Position numbers and translations under genes: made by a program. Below, piece after piece: positions 31,235 through 39,094 of a stretch of 64,000 bases of DNA. Source of the DNA: Methylotuvimicrobium sp. KM2 (GTDB lineage: Bacteria > Pseudomonadota > Gammaproteobacteria > Methylococcales > Methylomonadaceae). Where the stretch lies: NCBI RefSeq assembly GCF_038051925.1, contig NZ_CP150634.1:744001-808000 (forward strand), in the 5' to 3' direction. Position 1 is the first letter of the stretch, and the number at the start of each line of letters is the position of its first letter. The notes beneath the pieces are model-generated. The model saw only the letters and a list, made by a program, of their open reading frames with translations, did no database searches and had not been told where the DNA came from.

Positions 31235-31947
31235 ATGTCAGGAATGAACTCAAAGCAGTCAATCAATAAAGGCTTCGCCGCCGATCATGCCCGGCAGGCG
31301 AAAGCCCTAAAAATACTCAAAGTTATCGAGGATGTGGGCAAGGGCGGCAACAATACGCTCAAGCTGCTTGATATTGGCACCGGTAACGGTTCAATTGCTT
31401 TTTATCTTGCAAGGCATTTCGATGTAACGAGTGTGGATGTCGTCGATCAACGCAGCGAACGCGAAGGTTATTCGTTTTGCCGTTTGACGCGCAGAGCTTC
31501 GATATCGTGATTAGCAACCATGTCATTGAACATGTAGCGGACGCAGATGTTCATTTAGCTGAAATCGCGCGCGTCTTAAAGCCGGACGGATTGGTTTATT
31601 TGGCGACACCGAACCGCCTTTGGCCCTGGGAAGTGCATTATCGTGTTCTGTTGTTACATTATCTGCCGCAACCTTTGTTCATGCGCGTATTGAAGTTTTT
31701 AAACCGTTATTATGAAGATTTGAGGCTTTTGAGCTGGTTTTCTTTAAAGGCCAAAGCGGGTAGACATTTTACGATACGGCCGGTTAGCGATGCCGTTTGT
31801 AAATGGCCGAAGCGTTATTATCTGAATGTTAACGACAGGAACGCGCGTATTCTGGCTTGGGTTCCGTTGGCGGTATTTCGAGGGCTTGTATGGATTCATC
31901 CGACATTGATCGCGGTGTTGAGACCCAAGTCGGGTAGGTCGGGTTAG
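31235..31947 (+). pseudogene. Class I SAM methyltransferase, frameshifted
   Basis: Starts directly after the glycosyltransferase stop. The first frame gives the SAM-binding motif LLDIGTGNGSIAFYLA, up to DVVDQRSEREGYSF (about 31473). The other frame then gives PFDAQSFDIVISNHVIEHVAD and ARVLKPDGLVYLATPN through to 31947. The join TCGTTTTGCCGTTTGACGC lacks the bases that normally sit between motif II and PFDAQSFD, so a short deletion shifted the frame. Probably inactive; the second part could only start at TTG 31477. Confidence 0.85.
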
Positions 31948-31984
31948 CGCGAGCTTAACTTGCCTTGCTGTATATCCCATCGCA

Positions 31985-32035
31985 GATCAAAATTCGGCAC
32001 CAGGGTGTCCGTTAAAGGACGCCGTGAACACATCC
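31985..32035. repeat. Partial R5 element
   Basis: Reverse complement of 140-180 of this window: AAAATTCGGCACCAGGGTGT and GGACGCCGTGAACAC. It abuts the permease gene and supplies a GTG (32024) and extra in-frame codons in front of the likely true ATG. Confidence 0.7.
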
Positions 32036-32050
32036 CTTAAATCATTACGC

Positions 32051-32899
32051 ATGAAAATACAAAGCAATAACACCAAAATCTATATGGCTCGCCGAAACGG
32101 GCATAAAACCCGAATCTGGCAGGAGATGTTCTCAGACCTGATTGCCAGTCGAGAATTGATCTGGCGATTGATCATTAGGGACTTTTCGGTCCGCTATCGT
32201 CAATCGATGCTGGGTTATGTTTGGGCGGTTCTGCCGCAAATCGTCACAGTCGCCATTTTTACTTTTTTATCACGACACCGGGTATTCGACATGGGGCCGA
32301 CCGACATGCCTTACGTCGTTCATGCTTTATGGAGCATATCCGTCTGGCAACTATTCGCCGGTTGCCTGATCGGTTGCACCAACAGTTTGGTGAATGCCGG
32401 GTCTTTGGTCACGAAAATCAACTTTCCCAAGGAAGCGCTGGTCTTTGCGGCCATAGGTCAAGCGTCGCTGGATTTCATGATACGTTTGATTCCGGTAACG
32501 GTGGTATTCATCTGGTATGGTTTTGTACCTGCCTGGCACAGCGTCTTTATTCCCTTGATATTGATCGCCGTGTTACTGATGGCCTTGGGGGCGGGCTTTA
32601 TCATGGCGATCATCAACCTGGTTTTACGCGACATGGGCAACATGCTGAGCATGGTACTGACCTTCGGCATGTTTTTGGCCCCCATTCTGTATCCGCCCCC
32701 AGTCCGAGAACCTTTCACCATCGTCAATGTCGCCAATCCGTTTAGCCCGCTATTGATTGCAACGCAAAACCTGTTATCGGGGCAGCCCTTAATGCAACCG
32801 GAACTGCTGGTTTACATGATAGTCTTCAGCATTGGTGTATTTTTTCTAGGCTGGAGAGCTTTTCATATCACCATGCCGAGAATTGCGGAACGAGCTTAA
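32051..32899 (+). CDS. wzm: ABC-2 type polysaccharide export permease (Wzm-like)
   Basis: 282 residues from ATG 32051; a GTG at 32024 lies in repeat sequence. Six hydrophobic segments after the cytoplasmic N-terminus LIWRLIIRDFSVRYRQSMLGYVWAVLPQ, which is the hallmark ABC-2 permease start, and later VTKINFPKEALVFAAIGQASLDF and LAPILYPPPVREPF. It would export a lipid-linked polysaccharide with a Wzt-type ATPase. Its adjacent ATPase gene is only a fragment (32906), and the intact ATPase lies 6.7 kb downstream (39603). Confidence 0.9.
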   Translation: MKIQSNNTKIYMARRNGHKTRIWQEMFSDLIASRELIWRLIIRDFSVRYRQSMLGYVWAVLPQIVTVAIFTFLSRHRVFDMGPTDMPYVVHALWSISVWQLFAGCLIGCTNSLVNAGSLVTKINFPKEALVFAAIGQASLDFMIRLIPVTVVFIWYGFVPAWHSVFIPLILIAVLLMALGAGFIMAIINLVLRDMGNMLSMVLTFGMFLAPILYPPPVREPFTIVNVANPFSPLLIATQNLLSGQPLMQPELLVYMIVFSIGVFFLGWRAFHITMPRIAERA

Positions 32900-32905
32900 A
32901 ATCAG

Positions 32906-32979
32906 TCGGATGAAGTTTTAATCAAGGTCGAAAACGTCAGCAAACATTTTGGCCGCTCGCTGAAACGGTCTATGCCTTT
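32906..32979 (+). pseudogene. Wzt ATPase remnant 1 (N-terminal 25 codons)
   Basis: Reads SDEVLIKVENVSKHFGRSLKRSMPF, matching the first residues of the intact ATPase at 39603 (DDVLIKVENVSKKFCRSLKRSMLYG). Homology stops where the R4 hairpin begins, so the rest of the gene was replaced or deleted at the repeat. It sits right behind the permease, where a wzt gene belongs. Confidence 0.85.
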
Positions 32980-33238
32980 TGCGGGACGGGTTATTTAACC
33001 CGTCCCCAACGATTCGGTTTGCCCTAAACATTTCGGCTGACTTCGGCCAAAGTCGAAATGTTTAGGACGGGGTTGCAAACCTATGCGCATCAAGCTAAGC
33101 AAAGATCCTCGCGGCTAAATCGCAACGGACCTCTTCCGGCAATCCTAAACAGCGTAGCCCGGATGGAGCGTAGCGCAATCCGGGAAGTTCGGAGCCACGT
33201 CATTCCCGTATTTCGCTACGCTGCATACGGGCTACGCG
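32980..33238. repeat. R4 and R3 elements joined
   Basis: R4 in inverse orientation (hairpin CGGGACGGGTTATTTAACCC at about 32981) to about 33070, then unique sequence, then R3 inverted at 33152-33235 (CAGCGTAGCCCGGATGGAGC to GCTGCATACGGGCTACGC). R3 ends exactly where PIN homology begins. Confidence 0.8.
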
Positions 33239-33633
33239 CTCAGTCACGTATTCGAATCGAAACGGAAGCCAAAATTGTCATTCAACAAAAGATCAAAGAT
33301 GGTGAGCATGAACTTCTGTGGTCTTCAATTCTTGATTTTGAATGTTCAAAAAACCCGTTCCAAGAACATCGAATCGTCATACTCAATTGGCGAATCCTAG
33401 CATCTACCGTGATTATGATCGATGACAGCATCATTGCACGAGCCACAAACCTAATGACATTGGGCGTAAGCAAATACGATGCCTTACATGTGGCTTGTTC
33501 CATTGCAGGCGGCGCAGAAATCTTCGTGACATCAGATGATCGATTACTCAAATATTTGCGCGTGGTCGATGATACATTGGCGCTGTTACCGCAAAATGCC
33601 TTGGCTTATATGGAGAAATGGTATGAAAACTGA
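33239..33633 (+). pseudogene. PIN-domain toxin lacking its N-terminus
   Basis: From about 33241 the frame reads QSRIRIETEAKIVIQQKIKDGE, LLWSSILDFECSKNPFQEHR, VSKYDALHVACSIAGGAEIFVTSDDRLL, the C-terminal four fifths of a PIN-domain (VapC-like) protein. The first about 20 residues with the first catalytic Asp (normally YLDT.FNRPFDD) are missing and replaced by the R3 repeat. The frame stays open through the repeat, but loss of the first acidic residue should abolish nuclease activity. Overlaps the next small gene by 11 nt. Confidence 0.8.
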
Positions 33634-33847
33634 AACTGAAATACGCATGGCCGGTATGAACGCATTGATACAAGCATTGGGCTTAGTCGAAGCCGAACGT
33701 TTTTTAATGGCAATATCCCGCGAACGCTTTAATTACACCGAATGGCGGCGCACCGGATTACCGGATTTACCGATAGAAGAACTCACCCGATTAGCGAACC
33801 TCGAAGCGGAAAAAAACGACAACGATTCAGTGAAAAATAGTCTGTGA
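33623..33847 (+). CDS. Small putative antitoxin partner of the PIN gene
   Basis: 74 residues starting MKTETEIRMAGMNALIQALGLVEAERFLMAISRERFNYTEWRR. Overlaps the PIN-domain remnant by 11 nt, which suggests that it is the cognate partner. I recognise the gene pairing but not a named family. It looks intact while its toxin is broken. Confidence 0.6.
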   Translation: MKTETEIRMAGMNALIQALGLVEAERFLMAISRERFNYTEWRRTGLPDLPIEELTRLANLEAEKNDNDSVKNSL

Positions 33848-33877
33848 TGGCTAAAAAATAAACATATCACCTAAACC

Positions 33878-34000
33878 ATGCCAAAACTATACGAGAGCTT
33901 ATAAGATGCGGTAAGGCACGCACGAACCGCACTTGTGCCATGTGGGTATCGTTCGTGATTTATGTGGTCCAGGCTATTCACCGCATCTTTGCTATAATCC
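33878..34000 (+). other. DUF4160 5' scrap and R8 repeat
   Basis: 33878-33900 reads ATGCCAAAACTATACGAGA, the first codons of the DUF4160 genes at 34799 and 37687, cut off after MPKLYES. An R8 element follows at about 33905-33990 (GATGCGGTAAGGCACG, GAACCGCAC, later CACCGCATC). Confidence 0.6.
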
Positions 34001-34019
34001 ATTGCAACAAGAGGAGACT

Positions 34020-34208
34020 ATGACCATGCAACTACAATTCATTACTGACACCAACGGCAACAAAATCAGCGTCATATTGTCATTGGAGGATTATGAAGAG
34101 CTGTTGGAGGATTTAGAAGATTTAGCCGCAGTGGCAGAGCGAAAGGACGAAGAAGCCATACCTTTTGAAGAGGCGGTGAAAGAGATAGAGCATGAGTTAC
34201 GCGCTTAA
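34020..34208 (+). CDS. RelB/Phd-like antitoxin
   Basis: 62 residues from ATG 34020, with GAGGAG about 5 nt upstream. MQLQFITDTNGNKISVILSLEDYEELLEDLEDLAAVAERKDEE is an acidic antitoxin of the Phd/YefM- or RelB-like kind. Overlaps the RelE-like toxin by 17 nt. Confidence 0.85.
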   Translation: MTMQLQFITDTNGNKISVILSLEDYEELLEDLEDLAAVAERKDEEAIPFEEAVKEIEHELRA

Positions 34209-34449
34209 AATAAAGCCAAACGCGCAAAAAGAATTGGCCCGACTCTCAAAATCCGTAGCCAATGCCGCTATCAAGAAAATCCGCGCACTTGCCGACGATC
34301 CCTACCCGACAGGCTGCAAAAAGCTGGTCGGCTCAGACCATACTTACCGAATCAGGACTGGCGACTACCGCATCATTTACACCGTGTTAAATGCCGTGCT
34401 GACAGTCGAAGTAATAAAAATAGGTCGCCGGAAAAATGTTTACCGATAG
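34192..34449 (+). CDS. relE: RelE/ParE-type toxin
   Basis: 85 residues: YALKIKPNAQKELARLSKSVANAAIKKIRALADDPYPTGCKKL, then YRIRTGDYRIIYTVLNAVLTVEVIKIGRRKNVYR. This is a very typical RelE mRNA interferase, with the Arg/Tyr-rich C-terminus (RTGDYRIIY, RRKNVYR). Stop codon lies directly before an inverted-repeat element. Confidence 0.93.
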   Translation: MSYALKIKPNAQKELARLSKSVANAAIKKIRALADDPYPTGCKKLVGSDHTYRIRTGDYRIIYTVLNAVLTVEVIKIGRRKNVYR

Positions 34450-34637
34450 CTTAGGATTTGGCCGTAAATAACTTCCCTATTTTAAGGAGGGTTCGGTTGC
34501 TCGATTGGCAGGTGTCGGCGGCAGGGAAAGCCGCCGTCAAGCCTACACGGACGTATTCACGGCGTCCTGTCAAGCGAGTGACCGAACCCTCAACAAGGCT
34601 CATAGTTCCAGGACGTTATTTATCACGAAATCCTTAG
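34450..34637. mobile_element. 188-bp inverted-repeat element (MITE-like)
   Basis: Ends CTTAGGATTTGGCCGTAAATAAC (34450) and GTTATTTATCACGAAATCCTTAG (to 34637) are imperfect inverted repeats. A second inverted pair AGGGTTCGGTTGCTCG and CGAGTGACCGAACCCT lies inside, and the middle (about 34515-34575) is R5-like (GCCTACACGGACGTATTCAC). A related end occurs at 25172. No ORF of its own. Confidence 0.65.
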
Positions 34638-34734
34638 TCCGAATCCTGCTTGCTGAAGGCATGCAAAACGGGCAATTGATTAATGGCCGTTTGCGCATAC
34701 TCAATCCATTTTTTTTCTTAGCCCATAGGCAGTG

Positions 34735-34795
34735 AGGAACAAACCGCATCGTTCGCGATTGATGAGGTTCACGCTGTCATTATCCTACTTGCTTA
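34735..34795. repeat. R8 fragment
   Basis: AACAAACCGCATCGTTCGCG and GATGAGGTTCACGCTGT; part of the R8 family also seen at 33905, 35173, 37258, 54000, 56508 and 57865, where GTAGGATGCGGT and ACCGCATCCTAC flank it. Confidence 0.6.
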
Positions 34796-34798
34796 ACC

Positions 34799-35008
34799 AT
34801 GCAAAAACTATACGAGTATTTCGGATTAATCGTGATGTTTTATGCAAACGAACATGAACCTATCCCATGTTCACGGAAAATGTCAGGGACGCGAATCAAG
34901 AGCGGAAATCGTATTGATCAATGGCATTGTTCACGAAATCAGCTATACCGCTGTTACTGGACTCGCACCACTTGAACCTAATGAATTGCATTTTTTTCAG
35001 GAGCATTT
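34799..35008 (+). pseudogene. DUF4160 gene copy, frameshifted
   Basis: Frame 1 reads MQKLYEYFGLIVMFYANEHEPIP; the continuation HVHGKCQGRESRAEIVLINGIVHEISYTAVTG is in another frame after a one-base loss at about 34865 (CCTATCCCATGTTCAC). Joined, this is a DUF4160 protein (normally ...HHLPHIHA.YQG). The C-terminus is cut by an R1 element. The 37687 copy carries the same frameshift. A 56-codon product from the inner ATG at 34842 remains possible. Confidence 0.8.
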
Positions 35009-35100
35009 CCTCGTTCCCAACGCTCCAACGTGGGAATGCATACCGATCTTGCCTCGGCAGCCAAGGTATGGGTTCCCACGGAAGACCGTGGGAACCAGAA
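35009..35100. repeat. R1 two-hairpin element
   Basis: CCTCGTTCCCAACGCTCCAACG to ACGGAAGACCGTGGGAACCAGAA. Sits between the DUF4160 remnant and the second ATPase remnant. Confidence 0.85.
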
Positions 35101-35101
35101 T

Positions 35102-35441
35102 AATCAAAGTCGAAAACGTCAGCAAAAAATTCTGCCGCTCGCTGAAAAGGTCTATGCTGTACGGCGTCGAATGTGTAGGATGCGGTGTACCCAAAGGGGC
35201 ATAAAAGGCACGAACCGCATCGATTGCGATTCCACTTGCCCAGCACCTCCGATAAACTGCGCAAGGGCGAATTCTGGGCGGTCGATAACGTTTCGTTTGA
35301 AGTCAACGCGGCGAATGTTTAGACATCATCGGCCGCAACGGCGCCGGCAAAAGCACGCTGTTGAAAATGCTCAACGGCATCATCCTGCCGGACAAAGGTA
35401 AAATCACCATCAAAGGCAAGGTCGGCGCGTTGATCGATGGG
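35102..35441 (+). pseudogene. Wzt ATPase remnant 2
   Basis: IKVENVSKKFCRSLKRSMLYGVE is followed by an inserted R8 repeat (35173-35229), then HLPSTSDKLRKGEFWAVDNVSFEVN, a one-base loss at about 35313, then [35 protein letters not shown] (Walker A intact). It ends where the decayed permease gene starts. No functional product is possible. Confidence 0.9.
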
Positions 35442-35458
35442 AAAACAATTCTTGCAAC

Positions 35459-36085
35459 ATGCAAACAAATACACAACGAGAAATCATCATAACCCCACAT
35501 AAAACGCTAGGCGATTCTGGTCGTGAACTGTGGGAATATCGCGACCTATTCTATTTTCTGGCTTGGCGGGGCTTTTAAGTTCGCTACAAACAAACCGTTA
35601 TCGGCGCCGCTTGGGCGGTTATACGCCCGTTGCTGACCATGATTATTTTTACGCTCGTGTTCGGCAAATTCGCTAAACTGCCGACCGAAGGCCAAGCGCC
35701 TTATGCGATCATGGTCTTTACCGCCATGTTGCCCTTGTTTTTGTTGTAAGCTGGATTGACCTCGCTCGGATTGGGTTATTGGATTGCCGCGCTCAATGTC
35801 AAATACCGCGATTTTCGCTATATTGTCCCGTTTATCGTGCAAATGGGGCTGTATATTTCGCCGGTGGGTTTCAGCAGTCACATTATTCCCGACGAATGGC
35901 GCTTGCTCTATTCGCTCAACCCCATGGTCGGCGTCATCGACGGCTTTCGCTGGATGGTCGTCGGCGAACAAAGCGCGTTGTATTTACAAGGGTTATATGT
36001 ATCGATTGGCGTTTCGCTACTCCTGTTTTTGCTAGGACTAAACTACTATTCGAAAACTGAAAAACAGTTTGCCGACACCATTTAA
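35459..36085 (+). pseudogene. Second ABC-2 permease (Wzm-like), decayed
   Basis: One frame throughout: MQTNTQREIIITPHKTLGDSGRELWEYRDLFYFLAWRGF, stop TAA at 35576 (AAA to TAA is the likely change), then VRYKQTVIGAAWAVIRPLLTMIIFTLVFGKF, second TAA at 35747, then GLGYWIAALNVKYRDFRYIVPFIVQMGLYISPVGFSS to the normal end KTEKQFADTI. Roughly 70-80 middle residues are missing around 35747. It differs clearly from the intact permease at 32 kb, so this is a second exporter lineage. Confidence 0.92.
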
Positions 36086-36168
36086 TGCGGAACAACCAGA
36101 CAAAACAATGATAGATTTGAGTTCATCGATGCTGACCGTCTTACTTTTTACGATTTAGAAAAAATGTC

Positions 36169-37116
36169 ATGGATAACACGAACAGCACCACTGACTACGA
36201 CTCGCCGTGGAAAGAAGCCTTAGAACAGTATTTTCCACAATTTATGGCGTTACTGTTTCCGCAAGTGAGTCCACAAATAGACTGGCAACAACCCCATGAA
36301 TTTCTCGACAAAGAGCTGCAACAAGTTGTCAGAGATGCCGAATCGGGACGCGGCTACACCGACAAACTAGTCAAAGTCTATACCCTGAATCACAACACCC
36401 TATGGGTATTGATTCATATCGAAATTCAAGGCAAAGCCGACCCACAATTCAACCGTCGGATGTTTCGCTACTACTATCGCCTGGTCGATAGTTATCCAGA
36501 ACAAGCCATTGCCAGCTTTGCGGTACTGACAAATCAGCGCCAAACCGAAAAGCTTGGCCATTATCAACAGCATTTCTGGCAAACGGAATTAGACTTTCGC
36601 TTTCCGACGGTCTATTTACAGCAATGGAGCAATAAACTGGACGAACTGGAAAAAAATCCCAATCCCTTTGCCATCGTGATTATGGCGCAATTGATCGCCC
36701 ATGCCACGGCCAAAGATGATCTGACCCGAAAAGACAGTAAATTCCGTTTAATCCGCATGCTGTATCAACGCCGTTACGAACGCCAAGATATTTTAGAGCT
36801 ATTTCGCTATATCGACTGGATGCTACAATTACCTAAAGTACTCGAAGAACAGTTATATCAAGCCATCGAAGCGATGGAACAGGAGGAACACATGCCTTAT
36901 GTCACTGCTATAGAACGCTACGCTGAAGCCCGAGGTGAGACCCGAGGTGAGACCCGAGGCGAAGCCCAAACTTTGCGCAGGCAAATTCAACTCAAATACA
37001 AAGAAATCCCTGATTGGGTTACAGATAAAATTAATCAAGCCGATAAGTCGCAGTTAGATCGATGGGTTGAGCGAATTTTGTTTGAGGATAATCTGGAAAA
37101 TTTATTTAAACCTTAA
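36169..37116 (+). CDS. Rpn-like nuclease family protein with DUF4351 C-terminus
   Basis: 315 residues. Nuclease-like core KLVKVYTLNHNTLWVLIHIEIQGKAD (about 66-91), with the Glu-x-Gln signature of PD-(D/E)xK enzymes, then FNRRMFRYYYRLVDSYPEQ. A short repeat RGETRGETRGEAQ (about 258-270) leads into the DUF4351-type end LRRQIQLKYKEIPDWVTDKINQADKSQLDRWVERILFEDNLENLF. Related proteins are at 52901, 55095 and 56743. Rpn proteins in E. coli are recombination-promoting nucleases; activity here is inferred. Confidence 0.8.
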   Translation: MDNTNSTTDYDSPWKEALEQYFPQFMALLFPQVSPQIDWQQPHEFLDKELQQVVRDAESGRGYTDKLVKVYTLNHNTLWVLIHIEIQGKADPQFNRRMFRYYYRLVDSYPEQAIASFAVLTNQRQTEKLGHYQQHFWQTELDFRFPTVYLQQWSNKLDELEKNPNPFAIVIMAQLIAHATAKDDLTRKDSKFRLIRMLYQRRYERQDILELFRYIDWMLQLPKVLEEQLYQAIEAMEQEEHMPYVTAIERYAEARGETRGETRGEAQTLRRQIQLKYKEIPDWVTDKINQADKSQLDRWVERILFEDNLENLFKP

Positions 37117-37164
37117 GACTAGCCATTAACCTTTCACAAAACCCGAACAGCGAAAAGAATTTAA

Positions 37165-37252
37165 ATGCCCAACTCCGACAAAGTACGCATCAAAATTGAA
37201 CACGTCAGCAAAAATTCTGCCGCTCACTGAAACGGCCCATGCTGTAAGGCAT
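37165..37252 (+). pseudogene. Wzt ATPase remnant 3
   Basis: ATGCCCAACTCCGAC start, MPNSDKVRIKIEHVSKN, then one base lost (AAAAATTCTGCCGCTCACTGA) and the rest SLKRPML in another frame. Stops at an R8 repeat (37258-37335). Clearly the 5' end of the same gene as 39603. Confidence 0.85.
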
Positions 37253-37257
37253 CGCGT

Positions 37258-37335
37258 TTGTAGGATGCGGTGAGGGACGAACCGCATCGTTCGCGACCGA
37301 TGCGCATCGCTATCGCTCAGTACATCCTACCCAGT
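37258..37335. repeat. R8 element
   Basis: TGTAGGATGCGGTGAGGGAC, GAACCGCATCGTTCGCGACC and AGTACATCCTACCC: an imperfect inverted repeat that separates ATPase remnants 3 and 4. Confidence 0.7.
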
Positions 37336-37336
37336 T

Positions 37337-37663
37337 ATGACCACCGTTATTAAAGTCGAAAACCTTGGTAAAAAATACCTGATCGGCCACGAAAAACAGG
37401 CGCGCTACAGATACAGCACCTTGCGCGATAGCATTGGGCATGGCGTTAAATCCGTCGCCAGACGCCTGATGCATCCATTACAAGCCAATACCGAAGACAC
37501 TGAATTAGAGGAATTTTGGGCCTTAAAAGATCTCAACTTCGAAATTCAACAAGGTGACAAAGTCGGCATCATTGACCGCAACGGCGCCGGATTTCACCCC
37601 ATGTTAACCGGTCGAGAGAATCTCTACGTCAACGGCGCCATTCTCGGAATGAGCAATATGGCT
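37337..37663 (+). pseudogene. Wzt ATPase remnant 4 (different lineage)
   Basis: MTTVIKVENLGKKYLIGHEKQARYRYSTLRDSIGHG..., then FWALKDLNFEIQQGDKVGIIDRNGAG fused directly to FHPMLTGRENLYVNGAILGMS. About 45 residues between Walker A and the Q-loop region are deleted; the join lies at GGCGCCGG, which is similar at both places in the intact gene. The N-terminus differs from remnants 1-3 and 5, so it came from another transporter, maybe the partner of the decayed permease at 35459. Confidence 0.88.
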
Positions 37664-37686
37664 AAAATAAACATTTCAACTAAACC

Positions 37687-37896
37687 ATGCCAAAACTATA
37701 CAAGTATTTCGGATTAATCGTGATGTTTTATGCAAACGAACATGAACCTATCCCATATTCACGGAAAATGTCAGGGACGCGAATCAAGAGCTGAAATCGT
37801 ATTGATCAATGGCGTTGTTCACGAAATCAGCTATACCGCTGTTACTGGACGCGCACCACTTGGACCTAATGAAATGCGATTTTTTCAGGAGCTTTT
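37687..37896 (+). pseudogene. DUF4160 gene copy with the same frameshift
   Basis: MPKLYKYFGLIVMFYANEHEPIP, then frame change at CCTATCCCATATTCAC to HIHGKCQGRESRAEIVLINGVVHEISYTAVTGRAPLGPNE. Nearly identical to 34799-35008, including the missing base and the R1 element that follows (37897-37988). Its usual partner, DUF2442, comes next. Confidence 0.82.
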
Positions 37897-37988
37897 CCTC
37901 GTTCCCAACGCTCCAGCGTGGGATTGCATACCTATCTTGCCTCGGCAGCCAAGGTATGGGTTCCCACGGAGGACCGTGGGAACCAGAA
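37897..37988. repeat. R1 two-hairpin element
   Basis: CCTCGTTCCCAACGCTCCAGCG to ACGGAGGACCGTGGGAACCAGAA, inserted between the DUF4160 and DUF2442 remnants. Confidence 0.85.
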
Positions 37989-38020
37989 TATACCTCTGAA
38001 CGTATCACTCGGAGACTCAA

Positions 38021-38304
38021 ATGAAAGACACCCCCATTAATATAATCTCCGCAACGCAAACCGGAGAATATCGATTCGGCTCATTTTTGACGATAACACC
38101 AGTCAAGAAATCGATTTCAAATCATTTCTTGCCCGCTCGCATCACCCCGGCATTCGCGCCTATTTGGAACCGAGCCATTTTGCAGATTTTAGAGTGGAAT
38201 ACGGTGAATTAATTTGGGGAGATTATGATCTGTGTTTTCCAGTTATCGACCTTTATCGGAATACGATCGAGCACTATCCTCCAACCACAACGGCTGCGGC
38301 ATGA
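38021..38304 (+). pseudogene. DUF2442 gene, frameshifted
   Basis: Starts MKDTPINIISATQTGEYR with GGAG before the ATG. After a one-base loss near 38075 the other frame reads LIFDDNTSQEIDFKSFLARSHHPGIRAYLEPSHFADFRVEYGELIWGDYDLCFPVIDLYRNTIEH, a clear DUF2442 protein (conserved ...WPNG.DLCPD.LY pattern). DUF4160-DUF2442 is a common adjacent pair of unknown function. Confidence 0.82.
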
Positions 38305-38432
38305 TGCTTTACACTATGCGACCTCCATTTTCGATCGTTGACCTAATCCGAGGTCAAGATAAACAAAACATGCGAGTAAGCAAAAGTCGTTTCCGAAGCA
38401 CCAACTTTTTTATTTCTTAAACCTGCTTTGTA

Positions 38433-38800
38433 ATGTCAAATTCAGACGACGTATTAATCAAAGTCGAAAACGTCAGCAAAAAATCTGCCGCTCGCTGAAA
38501 CGGTCTATGCTTTACGGCATCGAAGACATCAGCCGCGACTTGCTACACTTGCCCGAAAAATCCGAACACTTACGCTAAGACGAATTCCGGGCGGACAACG
38601 ATGCCTCGTTCGAAGTCAAACGCGGCGAACGCTTAGGGATAATAGGCCGCAACGGCGCAGGAAAAAGTATGCTATTAAAAATGCTCAACGGCATCATCCT
38701 GCCGGACAAAGGTAAAATCAGCATCAAAGGCAAGGTCGGTGCTAGATTTCATGTCATGTGAGTCGGTCGAGAGAGTATCGTTGTCAACGGCGATATTTAA
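38433..38800 (+). pseudogene. Wzt ATPase remnant 5
   Basis: MSNSDDVLIKVENVSKKS with a one-base loss at about 38481, then YGIEDISRDLLHLPEKSEHLR, a TAA stop at about 38577, then [63 protein letters not shown], and VGRESIVVNGDI. A short deletion removed the IEVGAG segment. The best preserved of the dead copies. Confidence 0.92.
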
Positions 38801-38845
38801 ATTAATAGCAACTAAAAACGTTAAATCTAAGAACGGAGAAAAGCC

Positions 38846-39094
38846 ATGCAAATCCACGTCAATGTGCCACCCAATCTGCCTGATGCGATTCAATGTTCAC
38901 CCGAACAATTTGCCCGTGAAGCCAAAATTGCCATGGCCGTAAAATTATTCGAAATGAAACGACTATCATCGGGCATGGCGGCTGCACTCGCGGACATGGA
39001 GCGTGTACCTTTTTTGGCGGAACTGCACCGCTACAACGTCGCCATAATTGATCTCGATACCGATGAACTACAAAGCGATATAAACAATGCATGA
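38846..39094 (+). CDS. UPF0175 family putative antitoxin
   Basis: 82 residues: MQIHVNVPPNLPDAIQCSPEQFAREAKIAMAVKLFEMKRLSSGMAAALADMERVPFLAELHRYNV, the standard UPF0175 pattern (LYELGRLSSGKAAELAGI..). Members are found next to DUF3368/PIN genes as here, and are thought to be antitoxins. GGAGAA lies before the ATG. Overlaps the next gene by 8 nt. Confidence 0.9.
   Translation: MQIHVNVPPNLPDAIQCSPEQFAREAKIAMAVKLFEMKRLSSGMAAALADMERVPFLAELHRYNVAIIDLDTDELQSDINNA

Noticed and set aside
34505..34735. 76-codon ORF MAGVGGRESRRQAY
   Set aside because: Lies in the inverted-repeat element and adjoining sequence with no protein-like features.
35030..35401. 123-codon ORF across R1 and ATPase remnant 2
   Set aside because: Out of frame with the recognisable ATPase segments; an accidental open frame.
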